A stretch of DNA of 64,000 bases from Pirellulales bacterium (GTDB lineage Bacteria; Planctomycetota; Planctomycetia; Pirellulales; Lacipirellulaceae). The stretch is taken from contig JANQOF010000015.1 of NCBI GenBank assembly GCA_028279215.1, positions 1-64,000 on the forward strand, read 5' to 3'. The notes beneath the pieces are model-generated. The model did not search any database and was not told the DNA's origin. It was given only the letters and a program-made list of their open reading frames with translations. Shown one piece after another: positions 35,745 to 44,221 of this stretch (position 1 is the stretch's first letter; each line of letters begins with the position of its first letter). The translations under genes were made by a program, and so were the position numbers.

Positions 35745-36089
35745 TTGAAACAAGTCATTGCCATCGTTAAGCCATTCTTGGTCGAACAGATTCTCGACAG
35801 TTTACGTCGCGCCCCGCTCGAAGCGGTGGAAGTTCGCGAGGTAAAAGGCTACGGCAAGCAAAAAAGCTACCTCGACCAATACACCGACAGCGAATACAGT
35901 CAGGCATTCCTGCCTAAGGTCGAGATTATGCTGTGGGTCGACGACTCCCGTGTCGATGAGGTGATTCGCAAAGTGGTCGAGGTCGCCCGCACAGGACGAA
36001 TGGGCGACGGAAAAATCATGGTGCTCCCAGCCGAGAGCTACGAACGGGTGATCGATATCGGGGAATCCAAGCAAGCGATTGGGAAGTGA
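35745..36089 (+). CDS. second, atypical P-II-family protein
   Basis: 114 residues from a TTG start that gives the family-typical MKQVIAIVKPFLVEQILDSL. A GTG at 35703 would add 14 residues but leaves no room for a ribosome site. The T-loop (GYGKQKSYLDQYTDSEYSQA) differs from standard P-II: it keeps a tyrosine near the uridylylation position but is more acidic. The B-loop TGRMGDGKIMV is intact, so nucleotide binding is likely. It is not next to an ammonium channel, which suggests a different partner. The gene is convergent with the XRE regulator (13 nt). Confidence 0.88.
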   Translation: MKQVIAIVKPFLVEQILDSLRRAPLEAVEVREVKGYGKQKSYLDQYTDSEYSQAFLPKVEIMLWVDDSRVDEVIRKVVEVARTGRMGDGKIMVLPAESYERVIDIGESKQAIGK

Positions 36090-36102
36090 TGTGCGGACTT
36101 GC

Positions 36103-36639
36103 TCACTGCTTTACACGTACTCGTTCATAGAGCAGATTTACAAAATCTTCCAGCAGTCGACCATCGCTCGATTCGAGGATCACCCGGGCGCAGGCCAGGA
36201 TTTCGCGCTTGCGGTTCATGGCTTCGGCGACCTCTAGTGCTCCTTCCTCGGTCAGCGCGCCGCCGTGACCGAAGCGGCTGGCGAACTCAGAAAAGTCGGC
36301 GGTCGTCCAGTCATCGAACAGCTCCGGGTGACACTGCATCACCTGGCCGACCATAGGGTTGGTGGCCCGGTCGAATCCGGCGGTGGATATGCTCGCCGAG
36401 TCGACAAACAGTTCATCGACCACCACTCCTAACCCTTCAGCCAACCGACGTAACGTCCGTGCATGCGGGTTCTTCTCGGCCCGAGCAATGCCACGAACCG
36501 TTCGCTGGTCGAGTTTCGAGGCGTCGACCAAGTCGTCGTAGGTCATGCCATGCTTGGCCATCAGTCGGCGGACATTATGCGCTACGACCTGCGGAGAAGC
36601 AGGCGCGTGAGCCGACGACGAAATGGCAGTACCAGACAC
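36103..36639 (-). CDS. XRE-family regulator with long C-terminal domain
   Basis: 178 residues from GTG 36639; a TTG at 36693 would start inside a perfect palindrome and is rejected. Residues ~18-78 are the helix-turn-helix (NVRRLMAKHGMTYDDLVDAS, QRTVRGIARAEKNPHARTLR, LAEGLGVVVDELF). The remaining ~95 residues have no recognised motif (acidic-Phe region, then a basic helix). A 16-bp palindrome lies 38 bp upstream of the start, in the expected promoter position, so autoregulation is likely (inference). Downstream on the same strand is no gene; upstream is the alpha-CTD-like gene's end. Confidence 0.85.
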   Translation of the reverse strand: MSGTAISSSAHAPASPQVVAHNVRRLMAKHGMTYDDLVDASKLDQRTVRGIARAEKNPHARTLRRLAEGLGVVVDELFVDSASISTAGFDRATNPMVGQVMQCHPELFDDWTTADFSEFASRFGHGGALTEEGALEVAEAMNRKREILACARVILESSDGRLLEDFVNLLYERVRVKQ

Positions 36640-36676
36640 AGTGAATTCCGGAGCTTGACGGCTGATCAGCAGATAG

Positions 36677-36692
36677 TGTATACATGTATACA
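36677..36692. promoter_or_regulatory. perfect 16-bp palindrome (candidate operator)
   Basis: TGTATACATGTATACA is self-complementary along its full length. It lies 38 bp upstream of the GTG of the XRE gene at 36103-36639 and 52 bp downstream of the neighbouring gene's stop codon, so it is in the XRE promoter region. Dimeric XRE and LexA-like repressors bind sites of this form. The symmetry is certain; the regulator is inferred. Confidence 0.6.
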
Positions 36693-36743
36693 AACGCCGT
36701 CAACTCCAGCGTCGCCCACTAGTTATTCGCCTCTAGGCCACAG

Positions 36744-37799
36744 TCATTCGCTAACCGTGTAATCCACAACCGGGTGGCCTTCGAGTTGGGGATAGAACAG
36801 CTCAAGCGCCGTGTGCACCAATTGGTGGCTGGCGGGGCTGGAGCACTTAGCGGCCAGTGGAGCGAGTAGCCAGCGACCTTCGGGCCAGCGGACCTCCATC
36901 GCTTTGGCGCAGTCTTCAAGCAACTGATACACCCGCGCCCGGGTTACGCCCAATCGATCGGATTGCTGCTTGACGGTGGGAGCCTCGCCGTCGATCTCCA
37001 GTCGCTCTTCGGCAAGCTGAGCCACTTGTGGGCCGAGGTCTATCTCGACTTGCCCTACCAACGGAGCGGCGAGCCAACGTCGAAGCACCGCAACCGTAGG
37101 CGGGGTGCTGGCCACGAGCGCATCGGACAGCCAACGTCCAAGTTTGGGGACAAACCGTGGCACCATATCGAGTTCAAGATTCTCGCTTTGTACCGAAGTC
37201 GACACCGATTCATGTACCGTGCAGAACACTTCGAGAATGGCGTGCACGCGCTTCTCGCCGTGGGTTCGCAGGCGACGAATCTGCGAAAGCGACCGGTTGG
37301 CGTACTCGCCTAGTGGAGTATGCCAGATGACGGTGGGGAGCGTTTGCAGCGTTGGGGCAACGCGCCCCAGCTTATGCTCAGTGAACCCATGCTGGCGAAC
37401 CGTCTCGCACCACGTCGACCATAACGATTCTGAGACTACCGACGGATTGAAGCCGGTGGCCATCGGCTTGCCATTCTCAGTGACCTTTGCTTCCTCCAAA
37501 CCAAAAGGCTGATCGTCGGCGTCGGCGTTGGCCGCGCGGCGTAGCAGCTCGAAAAAGCCTTCAATCTTCTTCTTGCCAACGCCCGGGGTCCGCAGCAACT
37601 GGTCGAAGGGCTCGTCGAGCAGCTCTCGCAACTGACGATCGAGGAACGCGATGGGCAATCGACGATCGGTCGGCAGCACCCAGTATGAAAGCGATTTTTC
37701 CAGGCGACCCTCGTCGGCCACGCTCAAGAGCCGCTTGCGAAGTCGTTCGTAGGTTCCTACCTGACGGTACACATTATTCGATACGGCTTTCCTAGCCAT
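36744..37799 (-). CDS. putative DNA-binding protein with RNAP alpha-CTD-like and sigma-4-like modules
   Basis: 351 residues, soluble. Residues ~50-90 (ELLDEPFDQLLRTPGVGKKK, IEGFFELL) closely resemble the helix-hairpin-helix of the RNA polymerase alpha-subunit C-terminal domain. Residues ~160-192 (LGEYANRSLSQIRRLRTHGE, KRVHAILEVF) look like a second copy. Residues ~268-302 (APTVKQQSDRLGVTRARVYQ, LLEDCAKAME) resemble sigma-factor region 4 helix-turn-helix. Together these suggest a transcription factor acting at promoters. Family not recognised. It ends 52 bp before the palindrome of the XRE gene. Confidence 0.75.
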   Translation of the reverse strand: MARKAVSNNVYRQVGTYERLRKRLLSVADEGRLEKSLSYWVLPTDRRLPIAFLDRQLRELLDEPFDQLLRTPGVGKKKIEGFFELLRRAANADADDQPFGLEEAKVTENGKPMATGFNPSVVSESLWSTWCETVRQHGFTEHKLGRVAPTLQTLPTVIWHTPLGEYANRSLSQIRRLRTHGEKRVHAILEVFCTVHESVSTSVQSENLELDMVPRFVPKLGRWLSDALVASTPPTVAVLRRWLAAPLVGQVEIDLGPQVAQLAEERLEIDGEAPTVKQQSDRLGVTRARVYQLLEDCAKAMEVRWPEGRWLLAPLAAKCSSPASHQLVHTALELFYPQLEGHPVVDYTVSE

Positions 37800-38190
37800 G
37801 TCGGTTTCCTAACTAGCTTAAAGGCAACATCCAGTACCTGAGACGGTCAGCAGCTAAGAGCCAACGAGCACACACTGCCGGGCCATAATCGGAGGCGCAC
37901 TCGCACAACCAAGGTCTCCGCCCACCGCACCGATCGGCAGAATCAAATCGTGGTATGTCAACAAGCTAGAAGTCGAATCAGGATGCGCGGCGGGGTAAGA
38001 GAAATCCTTCTCTTATCGCACACATTCTTTGGATTGCAGTCGCAAATGTCAAGCAGTTTTGGATAGTTTTGCTCGGTGCCGGGTACCAGTGTTCCGCCGC
38101 GATGCGATGAGGACGGTCGCACACCTACCGCATTTTGCCTAAGCTAAAGTGCGTGTGCCAAGAATGTAAACGTAGCCTATCAATTGTTCG
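37800..38190. other. 391-bp divergent intergenic region
   Basis: It lies between the divergent starts of the alpha-CTD-like gene (37799) and the monooxygenase (38191), so it should hold both promoters. Its main structure is a 10-bp hairpin at 37994-38017 (described separately). No gene is supported. Confidence 0.5.
37994..38017. repeat. strong hairpin in the divergent promoter region
   Basis: GGTAAGAGAA pairs with TTCTCTTATC over an ATCC loop: 10 pairs, one G-T. It is 174 bp before the monooxygenase start and 195 bp before the divergent gene. No T-tract. It may be an operator or leader structure; role unknown. Confidence 0.5.
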
Positions 38191-39534
38191 ATGACCAAAC
38201 TCAATTCGCAACTGACCGAAGCGCCAGTCTCCAACGAAGTATCGACGTGCGGCAAGTTCTGTGTGGTTGGCGCGGGGACGTCCGGCTTGGCCGTGGCGAA
38301 GAACTTCCTCCAAGCCGGTGTGCCGTTCGATTGTTTAGAACGAGAGGATGCACTGGGTGGCAATTGGTGCTACGGCAAGCCAGCCAGCAGCATCTACCGG
38401 TCGACTCATCTGATCAGTTCCAAGCGGCTGACCGAGTACACCGATTTCCCCATGCCCGAGCACTTCCCCGAGTACCCCAGCCACGACTTGGTTTTCGAGT
38501 ACCTGACCAGCTATGCCGATCACTTCGGGCTCCATCAGCACATTCAGTACGGAACGCCCGTCGCAAGGATCAGCCGCGCGAATAGCGGAAATTGGCTCGT
38601 CGAGCTTGAGAACGGCGAGGTGCGTGCGTATCGGGGCGTAGTAATCGCCAACGGGCACAACTGGGATCCACGGCTGCCTAAGTTTCCGGGGCAATTCGAT
38701 GGTACGGCGCTTCATTCGTCGGAATACAAGACGCCCGATGTACTCGCCGGCAAACGAGTGCTAGTAGTCGGCGCGGGCAATTCCGGATGCGATATTGCAG
38801 TGGAATCTGCCACCAATGCGCGGAAGACCTTCCATAGTATGCGCCGAGGCTACCACTACTTGCCCAAGTTCTACCGTGGCTACCCGATGGACACCGTGGG
38901 CGAGTTCATGCTGCGGATGCGGGTGCCGCTGTGGCTGCGCCGCGTGCTCGCGCGGCGTGTAATGAACATTATGCTTGGGGCGCCCGAGCAGATCGGCTTG
39001 CCAAAGCCTGACCACCAACTGTTCGAAACGCATCCCATTATCAACTCGCAACTCGCCTATCACGTGGGTCACGGCGACATTTCCATCAAGCCAGACATTC
39101 AGGAGTTGTGCGGCGACGATGTGTTGTTCACGGACGGTTCGCGTGAACAGGTCGACGTGATCGTCTACGCCACTGGATTCAAGATCACATTTCCCTTTAT
39201 CGATCGAGCCGAGCTTAATTGGAAAGGCAACCGACCTGACTTGTACCTTAACGTATTTCATCCATCGCACGACGACTTGTTCGTCGCCGGGCTCATTCAG
39301 CCCGATAGCGGCCAGTGGGGCCTAGTAGACTGCCAGGCAAAGTTGATTGCCGCCTACGTCACCGGCCTGGATGCGGGAAGAGAATCGGCGCATTGGTTTC
39401 AGCACCACAAACAAACGCGCCGTGCGAAACTCAATCGCGGCATCGATTACGTGCGTTCACCTCGGCACTTGCTCGAAGTCGAACACTTCAGCTATCGCAA
39501 AGAGCTCGAGCGACTCATCAAGCGGCTTAGCTGA
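38191..39534 (+). CDS. flavin-containing monooxygenase
   Basis: 447 residues. It uses FAD and NADPH to oxygenate soft nucleophiles or perform Baeyer-Villiger-type oxidation. Seen: the FAD-binding Rossmann motif GAGTSGLAVAKNFLQAG near the N terminus, an ED/LGG region (REDALGGNWCYG), the NADPH motif VVGAGNSGCDIAVE, and the FMO-type FxGxxxHSSEYK equivalent (FDGTALHSSEYKTPDVL). The late ATG segment IVYATGFK is also typical. No signal peptide. The substrate cannot be predicted. The upstream 390 bp is a shared divergent promoter region. Confidence 0.9.
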   Translation: MTKLNSQLTEAPVSNEVSTCGKFCVVGAGTSGLAVAKNFLQAGVPFDCLEREDALGGNWCYGKPASSIYRSTHLISSKRLTEYTDFPMPEHFPEYPSHDLVFEYLTSYADHFGLHQHIQYGTPVARISRANSGNWLVELENGEVRAYRGVVIANGHNWDPRLPKFPGQFDGTALHSSEYKTPDVLAGKRVLVVGAGNSGCDIAVESATNARKTFHSMRRGYHYLPKFYRGYPMDTVGEFMLRMRVPLWLRRVLARRVMNIMLGAPEQIGLPKPDHQLFETHPIINSQLAYHVGHGDISIKPDIQELCGDDVLFTDGSREQVDVIVYATGFKITFPFIDRAELNWKGNRPDLYLNVFHPSHDDLFVAGLIQPDSGQWGLVDCQAKLIAAYVTGLDAGRESAHWFQHHKQTRRAKLNRGIDYVRSPRHLLEVEHFSYRKELERLIKRLS

Positions 39535-39608
39535 TCGCCAGACTTTGTGCTGTCCATACGGAGAACGCCTTTTGACAATTGCCACCATCGATGCGGAATA
39601 GAGCAACG

Positions 39609-40364
39609 TTAGAATTCGATGGCCAACAAGTCGTGCGCAATGGAGATGTTTGGAAATGCGCTGCGCGCCTCATGGAGGTCAAAGTCCTCATCCTTCGTCA
39701 GCAGCGGGTCGACGTGCGTAACAACCAATTGCCCAACGTCAGCCGCTGCGGCAATGCGCGCCACTTTGTCGAGGCAGCTGTGGCCGGTGAGTTCCGCCAG
39801 TTCGTCGTGTCCGGCTGGAAAGTTCGCTTCGTGTACCAGCAAGTCGATTCCGCGAATGCTCTCGATGTAGTCCGCAGCGTCGGTGGCTGTGGTGTCGGTG
39901 ACGTAGGCCATGGTATGCCCAGGCCACTCAAGCCGCATTCCAATCGAACCGCCTGGATGCTTGAGCGAAAAGGTTGTCATCGTACCAAAATCGCCCGCGG
40001 CGTTTCTGGGGAGTTCGCAACTGTCGCCAAGCTGCTTGAATTGGTACCCTGGCGCAACCGGAAACAAAGCTGGAGCGAACAAATGCGTCCGCACCGCATG
40101 AACTACTTCCGCCGTCGCGTGAATGGTTACCCTGTCATACGCATCGACGCCAAAGGTTTCCAGCAGATAGGTCAGTCCGATTGTATGGTCGAGGTGAGCG
40201 TGGCTCAGAAACACGTCGATTCGATCGGTGGCCAAGTAGTCGGCCAGGCGAAATATGCCGGTGCCGGCATCGAGCACCACACCGGCTTCGGGGATCAACA
40301 ACGACGCGGTATGACGCCGCGCGTTGGGATGGAATCCGGTAGTGCCTAAACAGATTAGTTGCAT
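39609..40364 (-). CDS. MBL-fold metallo-hydrolase
   Basis: 251 residues. The metallo-beta-lactamase fold is shown by SHAHLDHTIG (HxHxDH zinc site), the His in VHEANFPAGH and the Asp in the YVTDTTATDA strand. Related enzymes include cyclic-nucleotide phosphodiesterases and RNase Z-like hydrolases, so substrate is uncertain. The start MQLICLGTTGFHPN is standard, but no ribosome site precedes it, so translation may be leaderless. Its ATG is only 15 bp from that of the divergent iron-binding protein, so each promoter lies in the other gene's 5' end. Confidence 0.9.
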   Translation of the reverse strand: MQLICLGTTGFHPNARRHTASLLIPEAGVVLDAGTGIFRLADYLATDRIDVFLSHAHLDHTIGLTYLLETFGVDAYDRVTIHATAEVVHAVRTHLFAPALFPVAPGYQFKQLGDSCELPRNAAGDFGTMTTFSLKHPGGSIGMRLEWPGHTMAYVTDTTATDAADYIESIRGIDLLVHEANFPAGHDELAELTGHSCLDKVARIAAAADVGQLVVTHVDPLLTKDEDFDLHEARSAFPNISIAHDLLAIEF

Positions 40365-40379
40365 GCAGGAGAATTTAAC

Positions 40380-41414
40380 ATGGCAGTTGTCAGATACGCA
40401 AACGGGAGCATGGCAACAATGCTGTGCGTCCTATCGCTTGTCGCTGGTTGCAAGAAACAGGCATCGCCGAAAATCGTCGTGTACACGGCGCTCGACGAAG
40501 TGTTCTCGCAACCGGTCCTGGATGGATTTACCAAGGAGACGGGCATTGAGGTACTCACAAAAGCCGATACCGAGTCGACTAAGACTGTAGGTCTAGCCGA
40601 GGCGATTATCGCCGAGCGCGATCGACCTCGGTGTGATCTGTTCTGGAACAACGAAGTACTGCACATCATTCGCCTCCAACGGCAGGGCTTGCTAGAACCG
40701 GTGAGTCTACCCGAAGGAGAGAAGTATCCGACGCAATATCGCAGCTCGGATGGAACCTGGTATGGTTTCGCGGCGCGTGCTCGGGTGCTGATCGTCAACA
40801 CACGCAAGCTGGGAGAATCGCGCCGCCCGAAGTCGATTCAAGACCTGACTGACCCACTGTACCGCGACCAGTGCGGCATCGCCAAACCATTGGCGGGCAC
40901 CACAGCCACGCACGCCGCTTGCCTATTCATCACCTGGGGGGACGAGGAAGCCAAACGCTTCTTTCAAAAAGTCAAAGCGAACGCCCACATTCTATCCGGC
41001 AATCGCGATGTTGCCCGACGTGTTGCTTCTGGAGCTCTTGCCTTCGGTCTGACCGACACCGACGATGCAATGGTCGAGATCGATGCCGGCTCGCCCGTTG
41101 CGATTGTCTATCCCGATCAGGGCGAAGGCCAACTCGGAACGTTGTTCATTCCCAACACGCTGGCCACCATCAAGGGGTCCGCCCACCAGCCGCAAGCGCA
41201 GCAGCTCTTGGCCTATCTACTGCAACCAAGCGTCGAAGAGTTGCTGGTACGCGGCCCGAGCGCACAGATTCCACTTCACCCGGACTCGACGGCCAAACCG
41301 CGTGTCGAAACCCCCGAAACTGTCAAAGCGATGGATGTCGATTTCGACGCTGCCGCGGACAAATGGGACGTGGCTTACGACTTCTTGAGAGACGAGTTTG
41401 CTTCGGCGAAATAA
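40380..41414 (+). CDS. iron(III)-type ABC substrate-binding lipoprotein
   Basis: 344 residues. ATG 40380 has AGGAG 8 nt upstream. The signal ends in a lipobox (LSLVAGC), so it is a lipoprotein. The fold matches extracellular solute-binding proteins of the ferric-iron/thiamine class: IVVYTALDEVFSQPVLDGF, FWNNEVLHIIRLQRQGLLEP, GFAARARVLIVNTRKLG and LTDPLYRDQCGIAKPLAGTT. No permease or ATPase gene is adjacent, so it is an orphan. The ligand may be iron or another oxyanion. Divergent from the MBL-fold gene. Confidence 0.88.
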   Translation: MAVVRYANGSMATMLCVLSLVAGCKKQASPKIVVYTALDEVFSQPVLDGFTKETGIEVLTKADTESTKTVGLAEAIIAERDRPRCDLFWNNEVLHIIRLQRQGLLEPVSLPEGEKYPTQYRSSDGTWYGFAARARVLIVNTRKLGESRRPKSIQDLTDPLYRDQCGIAKPLAGTTATHAACLFITWGDEEAKRFFQKVKANAHILSGNRDVARRVASGALAFGLTDTDDAMVEIDAGSPVAIVYPDQGEGQLGTLFIPNTLATIKGSAHQPQAQQLLAYLLQPSVEELLVRGPSAQIPLHPDSTAKPRVETPETVKAMDVDFDAAADKWDVAYDFLRDEFASAK

Positions 41415-41445
41415 CTTGTGTTGGTATTTGGAACACATATTTGCG

Positions 41446-41470
41446 CTAATCAGCGCGCGAGGCTGATTAG
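41446..41470. terminator. perfect 9-bp hairpin after the iron-binding protein gene
   Basis: CTAATCAGC (41446-41454) and GCTGATTAG (41462-41470) pair perfectly across a 7-nt loop, 32 nt beyond the stop at 41414. No T-tract follows, so it would be an atypical terminator or an mRNA-stabilising structure. Confidence 0.45.
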
Positions 41471-41548
41471 AGACAACAGCTTGCCAGATTTTTCCAATTT
41501 CGGTTCGATTTCTTGCCTACAAACAGCACTAGCTCGGTCCGATTTGGC

Positions 41549-42049
41549 ATGAAGTCGCTAATGCTGGCGACGTTCAACGTCTGCCTGTTCTGCGGTGCCT
41601 GCACGTGGGCTGTGCGAGGGTCGGATGGGGTGGCCGAATGGGCGTTTGACGGAATGGCCGACTCACTCGAAGATCACGTGGAAACGAGCTTCGTCGCTGG
41701 AGCGGCGATCCTCCTGCCGTTGGTCTTTCTTGGAGACTTAGTGGCCTTACCGATCGTCATGTTTCGGCTTGGGCAACCACCCTATTCCGCTTACCAACTG
41801 TTTTGTTTTGCCGTTGTAGCCACGTTCTGGGTATTCTGGTGGCTTGTTGGGTTTCGCGGCGTCGATGCGGCGGCAATTGTGGCCAATATTGCCGTGCCGC
41901 TGTCGATTGCGTCAATCTCAATGTTTATCGAGGTAGGCTATCGCAAGTTGGCCGCTCCTTATTGGGTACTGGCCGGCGTCGGTCTTTTGATGGTGTCGGC
42001 TTATACCACATTCATCATTGTTGTGTGGGCAGCAGGCGGAAAACAATGA
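41549..42049 (+). CDS. multi-pass membrane protein of unknown function
   Basis: 166 residues from ATG 41549 (a TTG at 41513 is also in frame). Four or five membrane helices: LATFNVCLFCGACTW, SFVAGAAILLPLVFLGDLVA, LFCFAVVATFWVFWWLVG, IVANIAVPLSIASISMFI and YWVLAGVGLLMVSAYTTFII. No conserved charged pore or transporter motif was recognised. It begins a run of three small plus-strand genes with 3-20 nt gaps. Confidence 0.75.
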   Translation: MKSLMLATFNVCLFCGACTWAVRGSDGVAEWAFDGMADSLEDHVETSFVAGAAILLPLVFLGDLVALPIVMFRLGQPPYSAYQLFCFAVVATFWVFWWLVGFRGVDAAAIVANIAVPLSIASISMFIEVGYRKLAAPYWVLAGVGLLMVSAYTTFIIVVWAAGGKQ

Positions 42050-42069
42050 TACAATGACATGGCGCTCCA

Positions 42070-42414
42070 ATGGAAACACGCATGTCATTGGCCAACAATC
42101 ACCTGAGCCGGTGGAAGCGGCGACTCGCTGAAGTAGCCTGGCGCCGCACGCCGGGCCGACGAGCATGGGATCTGCTCGACGCGAAGGTGATTCGCTTTCT
42201 GATCGCACGATATGAGCGTAACAAGCTGATCGGAATTCCGCCCGCCGCACCGCCCCCCTCCGCGGCGACTCTACCCGCACCGCAATCGATCTGGAGGCCG
42301 CGCACGGGCCACAAATTGCGCACGAGGTTGAATGCGATCCAGGTGGCGAACGTGCCGTCGTATCGAGAATTCGCGACTATTCGATCGCGTCGGGGATGGA
42401 AATGGTGGAGATAG
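42070..42414 (+). CDS. small basic hypothetical protein
   Basis: 114 residues, strongly basic (Arg-rich: WKRRLAEVAWRRTPGRRAW), with a proline-rich middle (GIPPAAPPPSAATLPAPQ) and no membrane helix. It lies 20 nt after one membrane gene and 3 nt before another, so an operon is plausible, but codon pattern alone does not prove it. No family recognised. ATG 42082 is an alternative start. Confidence 0.45.
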   Translation: METRMSLANNHLSRWKRRLAEVAWRRTPGRRAWDLLDAKVIRFLIARYERNKLIGIPPAAPPPSAATLPAPQSIWRPRTGHKLRTRLNAIQVANVPSYREFATIRSRRGWKWWR

Positions 42415-42417
42415 CGA

Positions 42418-42921
42418 GTGCCGAACGAACCAAGAAAACGGCGTCAGCCGCGAATAGCTCTCGATCGTTCATCTCGTCCCCCCCAACTACTCGACAAGTT
42501 CATGTTCACGCAAGAATCCGTGCTAATGTGTGTCGGCGCCATCGGATTCCTCATGGCGCTCATGGTTCTGTTCTCGCGTCGTGATACTCTCCGCGAGTTG
42601 CGAAGCTTGTTCGACCTTAGGATTCTCAAAGCGACGCTTCGATCGCGCACCCGATTCTCGACAAAAATACTGCTTGCCGGTGTCCTTGCCATCTGCGTGG
42701 TGGTCGCAGTCTACGCACCGGCACTGCGCATGGCGAATCTGAATGAACTGTTGCGCATGCTCACGACTATGGTCTACCTGCTTGCGGTCGTTGCTCCGTT
42801 AGTTGTATTCTTCTCGAGCGATGCGTTCGGGCCGAGCTCGAGAGAGCGATGGGCCAAGTTCACAGACGCGGCTACGAAGACACTGAACAATCCAAGTTCT
42901 ACCACGCACTCTTCTAGATGA
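42418..42921 (+). CDS. small membrane protein of unknown function
   Basis: 167 residues from GTG 42418, which has GGTGGAG 7 nt upstream; ATG 42502 would remove the polar N-terminal segment. Three membrane helices (SVLMCVGAIGFLMALMVLF, ILLAGVLAICVVVAVYAP and MLTTMVYLLAVVAPLVVFFS) are separated by basic loops. The gene starts 3 nt after the previous stop codon, indicating translational coupling. Function unknown. Confidence 0.65.
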   Translation: MPNEPRKRRQPRIALDRSSRPPQLLDKFMFTQESVLMCVGAIGFLMALMVLFSRRDTLRELRSLFDLRILKATLRSRTRFSTKILLAGVLAICVVVAVYAPALRMANLNELLRMLTTMVYLLAVVAPLVVFFSSDAFGPSSRERWAKFTDAATKTLNNPSSTTHSSR

Positions 42922-42949
42922 CACTGCCGCATCAAAGACGAAAAAACAA

Positions 42950-44221
42950 CTAAAGCGCCCGTCGATGCCGCCGTCCACGCCGGCTGCCGGGTAGCGTCGG
43001 GGGCTTGGGTTTTTCTTCTTCCTTGACCACTTCGGGTGAGCTGGCCACAGGCTCGATCGAGTCGAAGTCCTCGATTTCGTCGCGCTTCAAGAGGCGATTG
43101 ATGAGCATTTCGATTCGTGTCAGCTCTTGGCCTTCTTCGGGCGTGACCAGCGTGAAGGCGACGCCTTCGCGGCCCATGCGGCCGGTGCGTCCGACGCGGT
43201 GGACGTAATCGTCGGACGCCTGTGGGATGTCGTAGTTGATGATGTGCGAAATGCCGCTCACGTCGATGCCGCGGCCTACGACGTCGGTGGCTACCAGTAA
43301 TTTGATGTCACCGGATCGGAACCGCTTCATCACCTTGTCGCGAGCCCCCTGCGGCATGTCGCCGTGAATGCAGTCGACCGACTGGGCCACCTTGGCCAGC
43401 TTGCGCTGCACCCGATCGGTGCCCCGCTTGGTGCGGCAGAAAACAATCGCCTGCTCCGGCTGCTCGCGCTGGAGCAGCTTGACCAGCAGGTCGTACTTCC
43501 GCTGCTGATCGACTGTGAAGTAGTACTGGTCGATCGTGTCGACCGTTTTGGTTTTCTCGGAAAAGTCGAGCACGATCGGATCGCGCATGTACCTCTGCGC
43601 GAGCCGTTCGATGGCAGGGGCGACGGTGGCCGACAGCAGGAGCGTTTGCCGCTGTTTCGGGCAACGGCGAAGGATCTTCTCGATGTCGGGTCGGAAACCG
43701 ATGTCGAGCATGCGATCGGCTTCGTCGAGCACCACGGTCTTGAGACCATCTAGCAACAGCGTGCCGCGACTCATGTGGTCGAGCACGCGACCTGGCGTAC
43801 CGACGACGATGTCGGATCCCTTGGCGAGTCGCGAGACCTGTTGGCGAATTGGCTTGCCACCGTAGACGGCCACCGTGCGGCATTTGCGACCGTGGCTGAG
43901 CTTGTCGATTTCGTCGCGGACTTGGACGGCAAGTTCGCGCGTTGGCACCAGCACCAGAGCTTGCGGCGGCGCGTTGCGGCCTTTGCGCTCGAGCCGCTCA
44001 AGAATCGGAATTCCGAAGCTGGCCGTCTTGCCGGTGCCAGTTCGGGCCTGTCCCAGCACGTCGGCCCCAGTCAGTGCTGCAGGGATCACGCCCGCTTGTA
44101 CCGGGCTCGGTTGGTGGTAATGTGCCTTCTCGAGCGAGGCGAGCATGACAGGCGAAACGCCAAGCTCAGAGAATTGGACGCTCGAATTGGAGGGATGATC
44201 GTTGGACGCAGAATCGGACAC
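42950..44221 (-). CDS. DEAD-box RNA helicase (RhlE-like)
   Basis: 423 residues. ATP-dependent RNA unwinding. Motifs in order: Q/PTPIQ-like SPVQAGVIPAALTGADVLGQ, Walker A ARTGTGKT, PTRELAVQ, TPGRVLDH, VLDEADRMLDIGF (DEAD), LLSATVAP (SAT), and the C-terminal helicase domain with ARGxD-equivalent VVGRGIDVSGISHIIN and HRVGRTGRMGREG. The C-terminal tail is basic (RRGRRHRRAL), helping RNA binding, as in RhlE/CsdA-type proteins for ribosome assembly or cold adaptation. ATG 44221 is used. Confidence 0.95.
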   Translation of the reverse strand: MSDSASNDHPSNSSVQFSELGVSPVMLASLEKAHYHQPSPVQAGVIPAALTGADVLGQARTGTGKTASFGIPILERLERKGRNAPPQALVLVPTRELAVQVRDEIDKLSHGRKCRTVAVYGGKPIRQQVSRLAKGSDIVVGTPGRVLDHMSRGTLLLDGLKTVVLDEADRMLDIGFRPDIEKILRRCPKQRQTLLLSATVAPAIERLAQRYMRDPIVLDFSEKTKTVDTIDQYYFTVDQQRKYDLLVKLLQREQPEQAIVFCRTKRGTDRVQRKLAKVAQSVDCIHGDMPQGARDKVMKRFRSGDIKLLVATDVVGRGIDVSGISHIINYDIPQASDDYVHRVGRTGRMGREGVAFTLVTPEEGQELTRIEMLINRLLKRDEIEDFDSIEPVASSPEVVKEEEKPKPPTLPGSRRGRRHRRAL

